Origin: Pseudomonas cerasi
GTDB lineage: Bacteria; Pseudomonadota; Gammaproteobacteria; Pseudomonadales; Pseudomonadaceae
DNA length: 64,000 nucleotides
NCBI RefSeq assembly: GCF_900074915.1
Contig: NZ_LT222319.1
Span: 1,795,001-1,859,000, forward strand
Direction of reading: 5' to 3'
The notes beneath the pieces are model-generated. The model saw only the letters and a program-made list of their open reading frames with translations. It ran no database searches and was not told the DNA's origin. The translations under genes and the position numbers were made by a program. Shown one piece after another: positions 27,684 through 37,102 of the stretch. How positions within the stretch are numbered: position 1 is the first letter of the stretch; the number at the start of each line of letters is the position of its first letter.

Positions 27684-27709
27684 CTGAAACACACACCATT
27701 GTGTTTCAG
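27684..27709. repeat. Inverted repeat between the two tRNA pairs
   Basis: CTGAAACAC and GTGTTTCAG form a perfect 9-bp stem around eight bases in the 100-base spacer between the two tRNA pairs. It may be a processing signal or a weak attenuator. Confidence 0.6.
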
Positions 27710-27714
27710 GCAGT

Positions 27715-27790
27715 GTCCCCTTCGTCTAGTGGCCTAGGACACCGCCCTTTCACGGCGGTAACAGGGGTTCGAGTCCCCTAGGGGACGCCA
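27715..27790 (+). tRNA. tRNA-Glu (TTC), second copy
   Basis: Identical in all 76 bases to the copy at 27461-27536. Confidence 0.98.
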
Positions 27791-27794
27791 TATT

Positions 27795-27870
<76 letters not shown>

Positions 27871-27877
27871 AATTCAC

Positions 27878-27907
27878 AAAAACGCCGCTCAACAGAGCGG
27901 CGTTTTT
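27878..27907 (+). terminator. Terminator of the tRNA cluster
   Basis: A 13-bp stem AAAAACGCCGCTC-AACA-GAGCGGCGTTTTT, eight bases after the last tRNA. Confidence 0.92.
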
Positions 27908-27949
27908 GTTTGTGCGTTTTAAGCCAGATGTTTTAACGTTATATAAAGG

Positions 27950-27976
27950 AACGCCACTCTAAGAGCGGCGTTTTTT
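27950..27976 (+). terminator. Second terminator-like hairpin with the same core
   Basis: AACGCCACTC-TAA-GAGCGGCGTT with one mismatch and a six-T run. It repeats the GCCGCTC/GAGCGGC core of the first terminator 43 bases earlier and may back it up. Confidence 0.65.
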
Positions 27977-27980
27977 CATT

Positions 27981-28709
27981 TCAGGCTCGAGGCATCTGCG
28001 GCAATTCGTTTGCTCTCATGTCGAACACCAACACCTCTGCGTCAACCCCTGCGCTCAGGCTCAGGATCTGTTCGTCGCGTACACGCACGCCATCCCCTTC
28101 ACCCAGTTGCTCGCCGTTGAGCACCACACTGCCACGGGCAACGTGTACGTAGGCATAGCGGTTGGCTGCCAGCTTCAGGGTCGCGCTTTCATCGCCATCG
28201 AACAGACCGGCATACACTCGAGCGTCCTGGCGCACCTTGACCGCACCGTTCTCGCCTTCGGGCGAAATGATCAGTTGCAAGCGGCCGCGTTTCTGCTCCG
28301 GGCTGAAATGCCTCTCCTGATAGTCGGGCGCCGCGCCTGCAACATTCGGCACGATCCAGATCTGCAGAAAATGCACGCCCTCGGTCTGCGAATGGTTGAA
28401 CTCGCTGTGTGCCACACCCGTGCCGGCGCTCATCAACTGCACGTCGCCAGGGCGAATCACCGAGCCAGTGCCCAGTGTATCCTTGTGTTCCAGCGCGCCT
28501 TCCAGCACATAGGAAAAGATCTCCATGTCCCGGTGAGGATGCTGACCGAAGCCTTTGCCTGCGCTGACACGGTCGTCGTTGATCACCAGCAGGTCGGAAA
28601 AACCCTGTTCCTGCGGATTGCGATAGCCGGCAAAGGAAAAGGTGTGAAAGGATTTCAACCAGCCGTGGTCGGCTGCACCACGATCAGAGGCTTTGCGAAG
28701 AGTCAGCAT
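27981..28709 (-). CDS. Pirin family protein (YhhW/quercetinase-like bicupin)
   Basis: A 242-residue bicupin of the bacterial pirin family. Metal ligands of the N-terminal cupin are in FGQHPHRDMEIFSYVL and the later LMSAGTGVAHSEFNHS. E. coli YhhW of this family cleaves quercetin; others affect central metabolism by binding enzymes. The substrate here is unknown. The gene is divergent from a LysR regulator, an arrangement seen widely for pirins, which suggests direct control. Confidence 0.93.
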   Translation of the reverse strand: MLTLRKASDRGAADHGWLKSFHTFSFAGYRNPQEQGFSDLLVINDDRVSAGKGFGQHPHRDMEIFSYVLEGALEHKDTLGTGSVIRPGDVQLMSAGTGVAHSEFNHSQTEGVHFLQIWIVPNVAGAAPDYQERHFSPEQKRGRLQLIISPEGENGAVKVRQDARVYAGLFDGDESATLKLAANRYAYVHVARGSVVLNGEQLGEGDGVRVRDEQILSLSAGVDAEVLVFDMRANELPQMPRA

Positions 28710-28892
28710 GATTCTTTCTCCATCTATCGACGCTGCACATTCAGCAATCGATCACGTAGGAGCAAGAGTACGGCTTATCGACTGTCGCAATAAGTAGCTG
28801 AAATATGAATAACTGTCTCGCTGAGGTTGACAGTACCCAGTGCTGCGTTACGCTCTGCCGAACGCCATTAGCGCTTGATCAGGTCGTAACAT

Positions 28893-29801
28893 ATGAACCC
28901 TTTCGAAGACATGCGGATGTTCTGCCAGGTGATGGAGTCAGGCAGCCTGACCGCCGCGTCCGACAAGCTGGGCCTCTCAAAGCAGTTTGTCAGTCGGCGC
29001 CTGATGCAACTGGAGGAGCGGCTAGGCGTACGCCTGCTCAACCGTTCGACGCGACGTCTGGATGTCACGCCGTTGGGGCAGAGTTACTACGAATCCGCCC
29101 TGCGCCTGCTGGCCGAGCTGGAACAGGTGGAGCAGGGCATCGCCGGGCAGAACAACGAACCGCGTGGCACCTTGCGCGTGAGTGCGCCGCTGTCGTTTGC
29201 CGTTACGCACCTGGCGTGCCTGCTACCGCTGTTTTTGCAGCGCTATCGCGACGTGGCGGTGGAAGTGGATCTGAGTGATCGTCCGGTGGATGTGATCAGC
29301 GAAGGCTACGACGTGGTGCTGCGTATCGGGGTGCTGGAAGATTCCAGTCTGATCGCCCGGCGCATTGCCTCGATCGACCGGGTGTATTGCGCCAGTCCGG
29401 CGTACCTGGCCGTGCGCGGCACACCACAAAGGCCCGAAGACCTGCACACCCATGATTGCCTGCCCTATGGCCACAGCCGTCAGGCGCAATGGCGTTTTCA
29501 GGGGCACGACAAGCCTTTGACCCTCAATGTCAGCGGGCGCATGCGTGCCAATAATGGCGAGTTGCTGAGGGAATCGGCGATTGCCGGGCTGGGCATCACC
29601 TATTTGCCGACCTTCATTGTTGGCGCGGCGTTGCGCGACGGCAGCCTGGTGCGGGTGCTGGACGAGCTGCGCCCCGAGCCCTTGACGCTGTCAGCGGTTT
29701 ACCCGCAACACCGTCAGGCGTCGCGACCGGTGCAGGCATTCATCGAGTTCCTGCGCGAGCGTCTGGAGTCAGGCATTGAGCTGAATGATCGGCCAGCTTG
29801 A
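28893..29801 (+). CDS. LysR family transcriptional regulator (likely pirin regulator)
   Basis: A 302-residue LysR protein. The winged helix is in residues 3-60 (MFCQVMESGSLTAASDKLGLSKQFVSRRL). The effector domain starts near residue 90 (RGTLRVSAPLSFAV) and includes RPVDVISEGYDVVLRIG. It belongs to the large CrgA/DsdC-like subgroup. It is transcribed divergently from the pirin gene with 183 bases between start codons, so pirin is the expected target. The inducer is unknown. It is followed by an AT-rich inverted repeat and the sulfur locus. Confidence 0.92.
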   Translation: MNPFEDMRMFCQVMESGSLTAASDKLGLSKQFVSRRLMQLEERLGVRLLNRSTRRLDVTPLGQSYYESALRLLAELEQVEQGIAGQNNEPRGTLRVSAPLSFAVTHLACLLPLFLQRYRDVAVEVDLSDRPVDVISEGYDVVLRIGVLEDSSLIARRIASIDRVYCASPAYLAVRGTPQRPEDLHTHDCLPYGHSRQAQWRFQGHDKPLTLNVSGRMRANNGELLRESAIAGLGITYLPTFIVGAALRDGSLVRVLDELRPEPLTLSAVYPQHRQASRPVQAFIEFLRERLESGIELNDRPA

Positions 29802-29849
29802 AGCAGGCTGGCGGCCGATCTGTTGATGATTAATTTGCATCTTAGGCTA

Positions 29850-29880
29850 GAACAAAAATGAATTTAGCTAATTTTTGTTC
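29850..29880. promoter_or_regulatory. Inverted repeat upstream of the first sulfonate-type binding protein
   Basis: GAACAAAAA (29850-29858) and TTTTTGTTC (29872-29880) form a perfect 9-bp dyad around 13 bases. It could be an operator for the downstream operon or a weak terminator for the LysR gene. Confidence 0.55.
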
Positions 29881-29939
29881 GGGTGTTAGGGTCGTTGCCG
29901 ATCATTTCGATTTGCCCAATGCCTGTGGAGAACATACCT

Positions 29940-30911
29940 GTGCCAACGACCCTCGTCCTTTGGAGCCAACGCTTGCTGAAGGGGCTGGCGCTGGGCCTTG
30001 TGGCCTCGCTCAATACCCAGGCGGCCAATCTGATCGTCGGCGATCAGAGCTACAGCGCGCGTACCGTGATGGAAGCCGCCGGGGTGCTTGAGAATTTGCC
30101 TTACGAACTGGAGTGGAAGCAGTTCACCGCAGGCTCGCCGGTCGCCGAGGCCTTGAACGTCGGCAGCCTGGACATCGGCTTGCTGGGTGATTCGCCTGCG
30201 CTCTTCATGGGCGCGCTGGGCGCTCCGATCAAGGTGATCGGAGTGTCACGGCAGAACCTCGACGGCGTTGCCATCGTTGTGCGCAAGGACTCGCCGATCA
30301 AGACCGTGGCGGATCTGGCGGGCAAGAAAGTCGCCATCTGGAAAGGTTCGTTCAGCCAGCAACTGATGCTCACTGCACTGGACAAGGCAGGTGTCGCCCG
30401 CGATGCCGTTGAATATCGCTACCTCAGCGCACTGGATTCCTCCCACGCGCTGGATGGCGGCTCGGTGGATGCGATTGCCACCTGGGAACCCTATGTGACT
30501 CAACAGGAGCGGCAGGGCGCGCGGATTATCGCCACTGCCGAGGGCTTGATTCCTGCGCAAAGCTTCATCGTCGCCAACGATCAGGCGATCAAGGACAAGC
30601 GTACTCAGATCAGCGATTTCCTGCAGCGCCTGCAGGCCGCCCGCGCCTGGTCGGTCAGCGATCCGCAGCACAATGAACGCTATGCCAACGCCTGGGCCGC
30701 GCTGACCAAGGCCGATGCCGAGGTGGCTCGGCGCTGGTTCTCCCGTGCTCAGGTGGTGGTCGTGCCGATCACTGCACAAGTAGTTGCCGGTGCGCAGCAG
30801 ACCATCGATTTTTTCAACAACGCGGGGCTCACCAAGCGTTATCCTGCTGCCAGCGTGTTTGACGAGTCGTTCAGTGCAGCGCTGGCCGATCAGACGCAGG
30901 CCGCGCGCTGA
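29940..30911 (+). CDS. ABC transporter substrate-binding protein, SsuA/TauA-like (first copy)
   Basis: About 323 residues with an N-terminal signal peptide (LLKGLALGLVASLNTQAAN). The mature NMT1/SsuA-type fold shows EWKQFTAGSPVAEALNVGSLDIG, GDSPALFMGALGAP and VDAIATWEPYV. It probably captures an alkanesulfonate or similar organosulfur anion in the periplasm. GTG 29940 after GTGGAG is the best start; ATG 29919 is in frame but lacks a site. No permease or ATPase lies next to it; the nearest set is at 40.2-41.9 kb. It precedes the S/N-oxide reductase by 39 bases on the same strand. Confidence 0.88.
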   Translation: MPTTLVLWSQRLLKGLALGLVASLNTQAANLIVGDQSYSARTVMEAAGVLENLPYELEWKQFTAGSPVAEALNVGSLDIGLLGDSPALFMGALGAPIKVIGVSRQNLDGVAIVVRKDSPIKTVADLAGKKVAIWKGSFSQQLMLTALDKAGVARDAVEYRYLSALDSSHALDGGSVDAIATWEPYVTQQERQGARIIATAEGLIPAQSFIVANDQAIKDKRTQISDFLQRLQAARAWSVSDPQHNERYANAWAALTKADAEVARRWFSRAQVVVVPITAQVVAGAQQTIDFFNNAGLTKRYPAASVFDESFSAALADQTQAAR

Positions 30912-30950
30912 CCGAGCGCCTGCCACTGCGCTTATCCGGGGGCCTTCACC

Positions 30951-33221
30951 ATGAGTTTCACATCACTGCATTGGGGCGCTTATCGTCCACAAGTCGAGGA
31001 CGGCAAGTTGGCCGGGCTGCTGCCCGCAGAATGGGACAAGGACCCTTCTCCGATAGGCGATTCGGTTGCCGACGCCATTACCTCACCGACCCGCATCAGG
31101 CGCCCGGCGATACGCCGCAGTTTTCTTCAGCAGGCCGGTGGACGACCCGATCTGCGTGGTCAGGAGCCGTTTGTCGAGGTCTCCTGGGACGTCGCGCTGG
31201 ATCTGGTCGCCAGCGAGTTGCAGCGAGTCAGGCACGAACACGGCAATCAGGCTATTTTTGGCGGCAGCTACGGCTGGGGCAGCGCGGGGCGCTTTCATCA
31301 CGCACAAAGCCAGTTGCATCGCTTCCTCAACTGCATCGGCGGTTATGTGTTCAGCACCGACAGCTACAGCCTGGGTGCCGGGCGGGTGCTGATGCCGCAC
31401 ATCGTCGGCAACATGGACTGGCTGCTGGCGGCGCATACCTCCTGGAAGAACCTGGCCGAGCATTGTGAGCTGTTCGTCGCGTTCGGTGGCTTGCCCGCCA
31501 AGAATGCGCAGACCAGCCCCGGCGGTGCCAGCGACCATCTGTTGGGCGACGCGCTGCGACGCATGTCCGACGCGGGCGTGCAGTTTGTCAATGTCAGCCC
31601 GCTGCGTGACGATCTGGTTGGCCCGACGCATAACCAGTGGCTGGCGGTACGTCCCGGCGGCGACACGGCGTTGATGATGGCGCTGTCCTGGGTGTTGATC
31701 AGCGAAGGGCTGCACAACGAGGATTTCGTCCAGCGCTATACCGTGGGCTATGAGCGTTTTCGCGATTATCTGCTGGGCCACACCGATGGCCAGCCGAAAG
31801 ACCCGCGCTGGGCCGAGGCGCTGACCGATATTCCTGCGCAGCAGATTGTCGAGCTGGCACGACGCATGGCCAGCAAGCGCACCATGATCAACGTCGCCTA
31901 TTCATTGCAGCGCTCGATACACGGCGAGCAACCCTTCTGGATGACGGTAACCCTGGCCGCGCTGTTGGGGCAGATCGGTTTGCCCGGTGCCGGTTTCGGC
32001 CTGGGGTATGGTTGCATGAACAACACCGGCAGTGGCCGCAAGGCGTTCTCGGGGCCGCGCTTTTCCCAAGGCAGCAACCCGGTCACGGACTTCATTCCGG
32101 TCGCGCGGGTGACGGATATGCTGCTCAATCCCGGCACACCCTTCGATTACAACGGACAGCAGCGCGCGTACCCGGACATTCGCCTGGTGTACTGGGCGGG
32201 TGGCAATATCTTTCACCACCATCAGGACCTCAATCGGCTGCTGGAGGCGTGGCAGCGGCCGCAAACCATCATCGTTCACGAACAGTTCTGGACCGCTCAG
32301 GCGCGCTATGCCGACATCGTACTGCCGGCCACCACTGCTCTGGAGCGCAATGACATCGGCAGTTCGGCCTCCGACCGCTTCATGATCGCCATGCAGCAGG
32401 CGATCGAGCCAGTGGGCGAATCGCGTGACGACTACTCGATCCTGGCCGCGCTGTCCGAGCGACTGGGGGTGGCACAGGCGTTTACCGAAGGCCGGGATGC
32501 CCAGGAATGGCTGCACTTTATCTACGACGAGTCTCGGCAACGGGCCGAAACGTTCGGCATCACCCTGCCGGAGTTTGAGCAGTTCTGGCGTGAAGGTGTA
32601 CTGGAAATAGACTACCCGCACACCGACAACATACTGCTCGAATCCTTTCGCCAAGACCCAGACGCGCATCCGTTGCCGACACCGTCCGGGCGCATCGAAA
32701 TTTTCTCCGAGCGCATCGCAGGCTTTGGCTATGCCGATTGCCCCGGTCACCCGGTGTGGCTGGAGAAGCCTCGGCCAACCCACGCGCTGCACTTGCTGTC
32801 CAACCAACCGAAAACCCGTCTGCATAGCCAGTACGACCACGGCAGTTACAGTCGCTCCTCGAAAATTCAGGCGCGCGAGCCGCTGACCCTTAATCCGCTG
32901 GATGCTCGCGCACGCGGACTGGTCGATGGCGATGTGGTCAAGGTGTTCAACGAGCGGGGCGCGTTTCTGGCCGGGGTGATCGTCTCGGACGGCATTCGCC
33001 CCGGCGTAGTGCAGATTGCCACCGGGGCCTGGTTCGACCCGCTGGTGCACGGCGAACGGGGCAGCCTGGAAAAACACGGCAACCCGAATGTGATCACCGA
33101 AGATGTAGGCGCCTCCAGCCTGTCACAGGGCTGTGCAGCGCAGACGGCATCGGTGGACATCGTCAGATGGGACCAGGATCTGCCGCCGGTGACGGCGTTC
33201 GAACCGCCGTCACTGCTCTGA
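30951..33221 (+). CDS. Molybdopterin S/N-oxide reductase (BisC/TorZ-like, DMSO reductase family)
   Basis: A 756-residue bis-MGD molybdoenzyme. It has no N-terminal Fe-S cysteine motif and no twin-arginine signal, so it should be cytosolic like BisC. The conserved GGSYGWGSAGRFHHAQSQ and FSTDSYSLGAG segments place a serine as the molybdenum ligand. The C-terminal cofactor domain (LLSNQPKTRLHSQYDHGS) is complete. Possible substrates are biotin sulfoxide, methionine sulfoxide, DMSO or another S-oxide. Its place behind an SsuA-like binding protein points to organosulfur use. Only six bases separate its stop from the convergent SfnB-like gene. Confidence 0.9.
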   Translation: MSFTSLHWGAYRPQVEDGKLAGLLPAEWDKDPSPIGDSVADAITSPTRIRRPAIRRSFLQQAGGRPDLRGQEPFVEVSWDVALDLVASELQRVRHEHGNQAIFGGSYGWGSAGRFHHAQSQLHRFLNCIGGYVFSTDSYSLGAGRVLMPHIVGNMDWLLAAHTSWKNLAEHCELFVAFGGLPAKNAQTSPGGASDHLLGDALRRMSDAGVQFVNVSPLRDDLVGPTHNQWLAVRPGGDTALMMALSWVLISEGLHNEDFVQRYTVGYERFRDYLLGHTDGQPKDPRWAEALTDIPAQQIVELARRMASKRTMINVAYSLQRSIHGEQPFWMTVTLAALLGQIGLPGAGFGLGYGCMNNTGSGRKAFSGPRFSQGSNPVTDFIPVARVTDMLLNPGTPFDYNGQQRAYPDIRLVYWAGGNIFHHHQDLNRLLEAWQRPQTIIVHEQFWTAQARYADIVLPATTALERNDIGSSASDRFMIAMQQAIEPVGESRDDYSILAALSERLGVAQAFTEGRDAQEWLHFIYDESRQRAETFGITLPEFEQFWREGVLEIDYPHTDNILLESFRQDPDAHPLPTPSGRIEIFSERIAGFGYADCPGHPVWLEKPRPTHALHLLSNQPKTRLHSQYDHGSYSRSSKIQAREPLTLNPLDARARGLVDGDVVKVFNERGAFLAGVIVSDGIRPGVVQIATGAWFDPLVHGERGSLEKHGNPNVITEDVGASSLSQGCAAQTASVDIVRWDQDLPPVTAFEPPSLL

Positions 33222-33227
33222 CAGGTT

Positions 33228-34421
33228 TTAATGGTCTTTGCTGCGCGCCGCAAAGGCCGCCTTGCCCACGCCCGTCAGTACTGCGTCGTTCTGTGGGGTG
33301 TGCACCCGACCGCACAGGACGTTGCGGTAGTGGCGCTGCAACGGGTTGCTGCGTGACAGTCCCGGATTCCCCGAAGCCTCGATGGCCAGCTCTACCGCGC
33401 GGATGGCGTTGCCGGTCACCAGGTATTTGATCTGCCCGGCGTGCTGGGCAGGTGTGTGCCCGTGGGCAGCCGATTGCAACAGGCTGCGATTGGCGAACAG
33501 CAGGGTATCGATCTGCCCGACGGTTTCCTGAAAGCGCGGCAAGGTCGACAGCGACGCGCCGAGGTTGGAGGGCGTGCGCTGTTCCAGCCAGTGCACCAGC
33601 CAGTCGCGGGCGGATTGAGCGATGCCGTCGTAGACCGACGACAGCAGCACCGACATCCACAGCAGGCCCGATCCATCCAGTTCGGATTGTGGGGCGCTCC
33701 ACGGGCTGACGCTGACGGCGTGATCAAGTGGCACCAGCACGTTGTCGAATCTGACTTCGTGGCTGCTGGAGGCGCGCATGCCCAGATGGTCCCAGTCCTC
33801 AATGACGGTGATGCCCGGCGTGTCCTTGTGGACCAGCCAGCTGCCCACCAGCGGGTCATCGTCATCGCTGCGCGCCCACACGGCAAACCAGGTCAGACCG
33901 TGGCTGCCGGTGGAGTAGATCTTGCTGCCGCTGATGCGCCAGCCTTGAGCGGTGCGGCGCGCGATGGTGCCTGGCAGGCCACCCCGCGCGGGCGTTCCCA
34001 GATCGGGCTCGACGCGCAGAGCGTTGATCAACGCGCCCTCGCGCACGGCTTGTTTGGCCACTTGCACGCGCAGATGGCTTGGCCAGTTGCGGTTCTCCTG
34101 CAGCCTTGAATGCTGCAGGTATTGCATGACCAGAATCAGCGCCGTCGACGGCTCTCCCCTGGCCACCGCACTGATCACCTGTTGAGCACGGGGCAAGTCG
34201 GCACCGCCGCCGCCCAGTTCGGTCGGAACGGTCAGGCCAAGCAGGCCGTGAGCGTGCAGCAACTGGAAGTTGGCATGGGGAAATTGCGCGCTGATGTCGT
34301 ATTGCTCGGCGGTTTCGGCCAGTGCTGCGGTCAGTTCCGCCAGCCGTTTGCTGAAGTCCTCGTCGGACTCGGGCGCGTTATGCAACTGGCGCGGGATAGG
34401 GCGCAGGGGCGAGAGTGTCAT
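33228..34421 (-). CDS. Acyl-CoA-dehydrogenase-fold flavin oxidoreductase, SfnB/DszC-like
   Basis: A 397-residue protein with the acyl-CoA dehydrogenase fold: an N-terminal helical domain (HGLLGLTVPTELGGGG), middle beta domain (WRISGSKIYSTG) and C-terminal helices. The usual catalytic glutamate region of beta-oxidation enzymes is not evident. The protein resembles the sulfur-acquisition oxidoreductases (SfnB) and DszC-type FMN monooxygenases found in sulfur-starvation loci. It probably oxidises an organosulfur compound using reduced flavin. It lies 21 bases downstream of the second binding-protein gene on the same strand, so it is likely co-transcribed. Confidence 0.85.
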   Translation of the reverse strand: MTLSPLRPIPRQLHNAPESDEDFSKRLAELTAALAETAEQYDISAQFPHANFQLLHAHGLLGLTVPTELGGGGADLPRAQQVISAVARGEPSTALILVMQYLQHSRLQENRNWPSHLRVQVAKQAVREGALINALRVEPDLGTPARGGLPGTIARRTAQGWRISGSKIYSTGSHGLTWFAVWARSDDDDPLVGSWLVHKDTPGITVIEDWDHLGMRASSSHEVRFDNVLVPLDHAVSVSPWSAPQSELDGSGLLWMSVLLSSVYDGIAQSARDWLVHWLEQRTPSNLGASLSTLPRFQETVGQIDTLLFANRSLLQSAAHGHTPAQHAGQIKYLVTGNAIRAVELAIEASGNPGLSRSNPLQRHYRNVLCGRVHTPQNDAVLTGVGKAAFAARSKDH

Positions 34422-34442
34422 GCGGTGTCCTTGTCGCAGCGT

Positions 34443-35432
34443 TTATGGGGCGGTGGCCTGCGCGATCTGCGCGCGCGATGCGTTGAAGCTTTTGTCGAAG
34501 CCTGTCGAAACGTCGATCCGTTTGCTCAGGATGCCTTCAGCCAGGTAAGTGTCGGCCGTGTTTTGCAGGCCCTGGACAATCTGATCGTCAATCGGCGTAC
34601 GTTGCATTTTCGTCGCCTTGGCTACCGCCAGATGCACCGCCAGGGGCAGGCCGGTGACTTTCGCCTGGGCCGCCGCGTACTCCTCGGGATGGGCGTTGGA
34701 CCAATTGAAGGCGCGTTCCACACGCGCAACGAAATCGTCCAGTTGCGCGCGTTTGCCTTCGATGGCCTTGCTGGTTGCGGCAAGGTAGAGGTGGTTGCTC
34801 AGCAGCTCGCTGCCGCTGACCAGCACCCGCGCGTCGCTTTGCGTGATGGAGATCGTGGTGTACGGGTCCCAGGTCGCCCAGGCGTCCGCATCGCCACTGT
34901 CCAGCAGCAGACGCGATTCACTGGGTAGCAGATTGATGAAAGTGACGTCACTGGTTTTCAGCCCGGCCTCATGCAGGGCGCGGATCGCCAGATAATGGCC
35001 GATGGAACCGCGTCCGGTAACGATACGCTTGCCCTTGAGGTCGGCAACGGTCTTGATCGGCGAGTCCTTGGGCACCAGCACAGCGGTGGTGAAGCGGCCC
35101 TGGGCATGGGTGATGCTGACCACTTTCAGGGGGGCACCCGCGCCCAGAGCGAATACATAAGGCGCATCACCCAGCGCACCGATATCCACCGCGCCCGCAT
35201 TCAGTGCCTCTCCCAGCGGGGCTGCCGAGGGGAATTCGGAAAACTGGATCTCGTAAGGCACGTCTTTGAGCTCTCCGGAGACCTGCAGCAGGATTTTCAG
35301 CAGCGACTTCTGATTGGCGACCAGCAACGGCGCCTGCTCGGCAGCCAGCACCTGCTGACCTGCCAGCAGGCTGAGCAGTGCGCCCAGCAGCAGGCTTTTA
35401 AAGGGGCGGGCGGATTTGAAAAAAGGCAGCAT
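34443..35432 (-). CDS. ABC transporter substrate-binding protein, SsuA-like (second copy)
   Basis: A 329-residue periplasmic binding protein. The signal peptide SLLLGALLSLLAGQQVLAAEQ is followed by an SsuA-type fold (EFPSAAPLGEALNAGAVDIGALGD, DADAWATWDPYT). It resembles the first copy in plan but differs clearly in sequence, so the two probably recognise different sulfonates or sulfate esters. ATG 35432 is chosen because the signal peptide begins there and GGAG precedes it. It is followed by the SfnB-like gene. The rhodanese gene lies 86 bases upstream on the same strand. Confidence 0.9.
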   Translation of the reverse strand: MLPFFKSARPFKSLLLGALLSLLAGQQVLAAEQAPLLVANQKSLLKILLQVSGELKDVPYEIQFSEFPSAAPLGEALNAGAVDIGALGDAPYVFALGAGAPLKVVSITHAQGRFTTAVLVPKDSPIKTVADLKGKRIVTGRGSIGHYLAIRALHEAGLKTSDVTFINLLPSESRLLLDSGDADAWATWDPYTTISITQSDARVLVSGSELLSNHLYLAATSKAIEGKRAQLDDFVARVERAFNWSNAHPEEYAAAQAKVTGLPLAVHLAVAKATKMQRTPIDDQIVQGLQNTADTYLAEGILSKRIDVSTGFDKSFNASRAQIAQATAP

Positions 35433-35518
35433 CGAGGTGTTTCTCCATTGAGTTGATTGGTCGTCCAGACACCCATCATTCCTCACGCAGAGCATTGGCA
35501 CGATGGTCGTTTATCCGC

Positions 35519-37102
35519 TCAAATCACATAAAACCCGTGTGTGCCGTCACGTCCCAGCTGCTCCACCAGGCCGAATTCCCAGTCCAGATACGCCTGCATG
35601 GCTTCGCGCGGTGCGTCGGTGCCTTCGTACGGGCGGCGGTAGCGATCGATGCGTGGCGAGGCCAGTCGGCTTTCGCCGTGTTCCAGCGGCAGACCGGCCT
35701 TGATCCAGCTGGCGGTGCCGCCTTCGAGCAGAAACACCGGCTTGTCGGTCAACGCTTCGAGGTCGGCTACGGCAAAGCGCGCCAGACGGCTGCTGCCGCA
35801 GGTCAGAACATAACGGTCAGCGGGTGGCAGCTTGCCCAGCGCCTGTTTGAGGTCGGCGCGCAAGGTCCACCAGGCACCGGGAATGTGCTGTTTGACATAG
35901 TTGGCGCTGGCGGTGAAATCCAGCACCGCCACGTTGACCTGTGTCTGCCAGTGGGCGAGAGTCTCGACGCTGATCGCCTCCACCTGCGGTGGCGTCGGGA
36001 AGGGCGCGTCCCAGTCGCCCTGTTCGCTGAAGTCTGCTGCATCCAGGTCATCGAGCACCGACACGTCCCAACCCAATTGCGCCAGCCAGGACGCCGACAT
36101 GTTGGCGCGTACGCCGTCGTCGTCCAGCAGAGCGATTCGCGCACCGCGGACGCTGGCGAAATGATCGGTTTCCTGCACCAGTTGCCCGCCCGGTGTAGAG
36201 CGCGCGCCGGGCAGGTGGCCTTTGGCAAACTCTTCCGGGGTACGTACATCGAACAGGTAAGTGGTGCGTGAAGCCTCGGCTTGCCAGCGTTGCAAATCAG
36301 CACGGCTGGCACGTTTGACGCTGGCGCGATCGGCCACTTTGCGTGCATCGGCACTGGCGGTTTCGCGGGTCTCTTCACTGACGGCCGCAAAGCGCCGGTT
36401 CTGGCCATGGTCCAGCGTCTGGCCGGCCAACAGCCAGCCAATCGTGCCATTGCGCAGCGCGTTGATCGGGTTGGGCAGGCCCGCGTTGACCAGCGACTGG
36501 GTGCCGATGATGCTGCGCGTGCGACCGGCACAATTGACGATGATTCGAGTAGAGGGATCCGGTGCCAGCTCACGTGCCCGCAGCACCAGTTCGGCGCCTG
36601 GTACGCTGATGCCGCCAGGAATGCTCATGGTCTGGTATTCGTCATAGCGCCGGGCATCGAGCACCACCACGTCGGCATTGCTGTCGAGCAGGCGCTTGAC
36701 CTCTTCTGCGGCCAGCGACGGGGTGGCGCGGTGATGCTCCACCAGCTCGCCAAACGCCTTGCTCGGCACATTCACGTCGATGAACAGTTCGCCGCCAGCC
36801 GTGCGCCAGCCCTGCAGGCCGCCGTCGAGCAGCTTCACGTCGCTGTAGCCCAGTGTCTGCAGGCGTTGCAGGGCGACCTGCGCCAAGCCTTCGCCATCGT
36901 CGTACAGGGTCACGGCAGTGTCGCGTCGCGGAATGCGGGAGAAAACCTCCAGCTCCAGCTTCGACAGCGGGATGTTCACGGCAAACAGTGGATGAGCCTG
37001 GGCAAAGTGGGCCTCTTCGCGGACATCTACCAAGGCCAGCTCCTGGCGGTCCAGCAAGGCCTGGCGAATATCGGCGAATGATCGGGTGGCAGATGTAGTC
37101 AT
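35519..37102 (-). CDS. Four-domain rhodanese (sulfurtransferase)
   Basis: A 527-residue cytosolic protein made of four rhodanese modules, at about 5-110, 125-235, 265-365 and 375-480. Domains 2 and 4 keep the catalytic cysteine (C191 in NCAGRTRS; C435 in TCGSSRLARF). Domains 1 and 3 have acidic loops instead (YDDGEG, LDDDGV) and are likely structural or binding modules. It would carry or transfer sulfane sulfur as a persulfide. Its start overlaps the end of the thiol dioxygenase gene by four bases, so the two are translated together. I recall a similar pair next to the P. aeruginosa 3-mercaptopropionate dioxygenase. Confidence 0.92.
   Translation of the reverse strand: MTTSATRSFADIRQALLDRQELALVDVREEAHFAQAHPLFAVNIPLSKLELEVFSRIPRRDTAVTLYDDGEGLAQVALQRLQTLGYSDVKLLDGGLQGWRTAGGELFIDVNVPSKAFGELVEHHRATPSLAAEEVKRLLDSNADVVVLDARRYDEYQTMSIPGGISVPGAELVLRARELAPDPSTRIIVNCAGRTRSIIGTQSLVNAGLPNPINALRNGTIGWLLAGQTLDHGQNRRFAAVSEETRETASADARKVADRASVKRASRADLQRWQAEASRTTYLFDVRTPEEFAKGHLPGARSTPGGQLVQETDHFASVRGARIALLDDDGVRANMSASWLAQLGWDVSVLDDLDAADFSEQGDWDAPFPTPPQVEAISVETLAHWQTQVNVAVLDFTASANYVKQHIPGAWWTLRADLKQALGKLPPADRYVLTCGSSRLARFAVADLEALTDKPVFLLEGGTASWIKAGLPLEHGESRLASPRIDRYRRPYEGTDAPREAMQAYLDWEFGLVEQLGRDGTHGFYVI

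Noticed and set aside
31902..33077. A 391-codon minus-strand frame opposite the S/N-oxide reductase
   Set aside because: It overlaps completely with conserved molybdoenzyme sequence and shows no start signal or domain.
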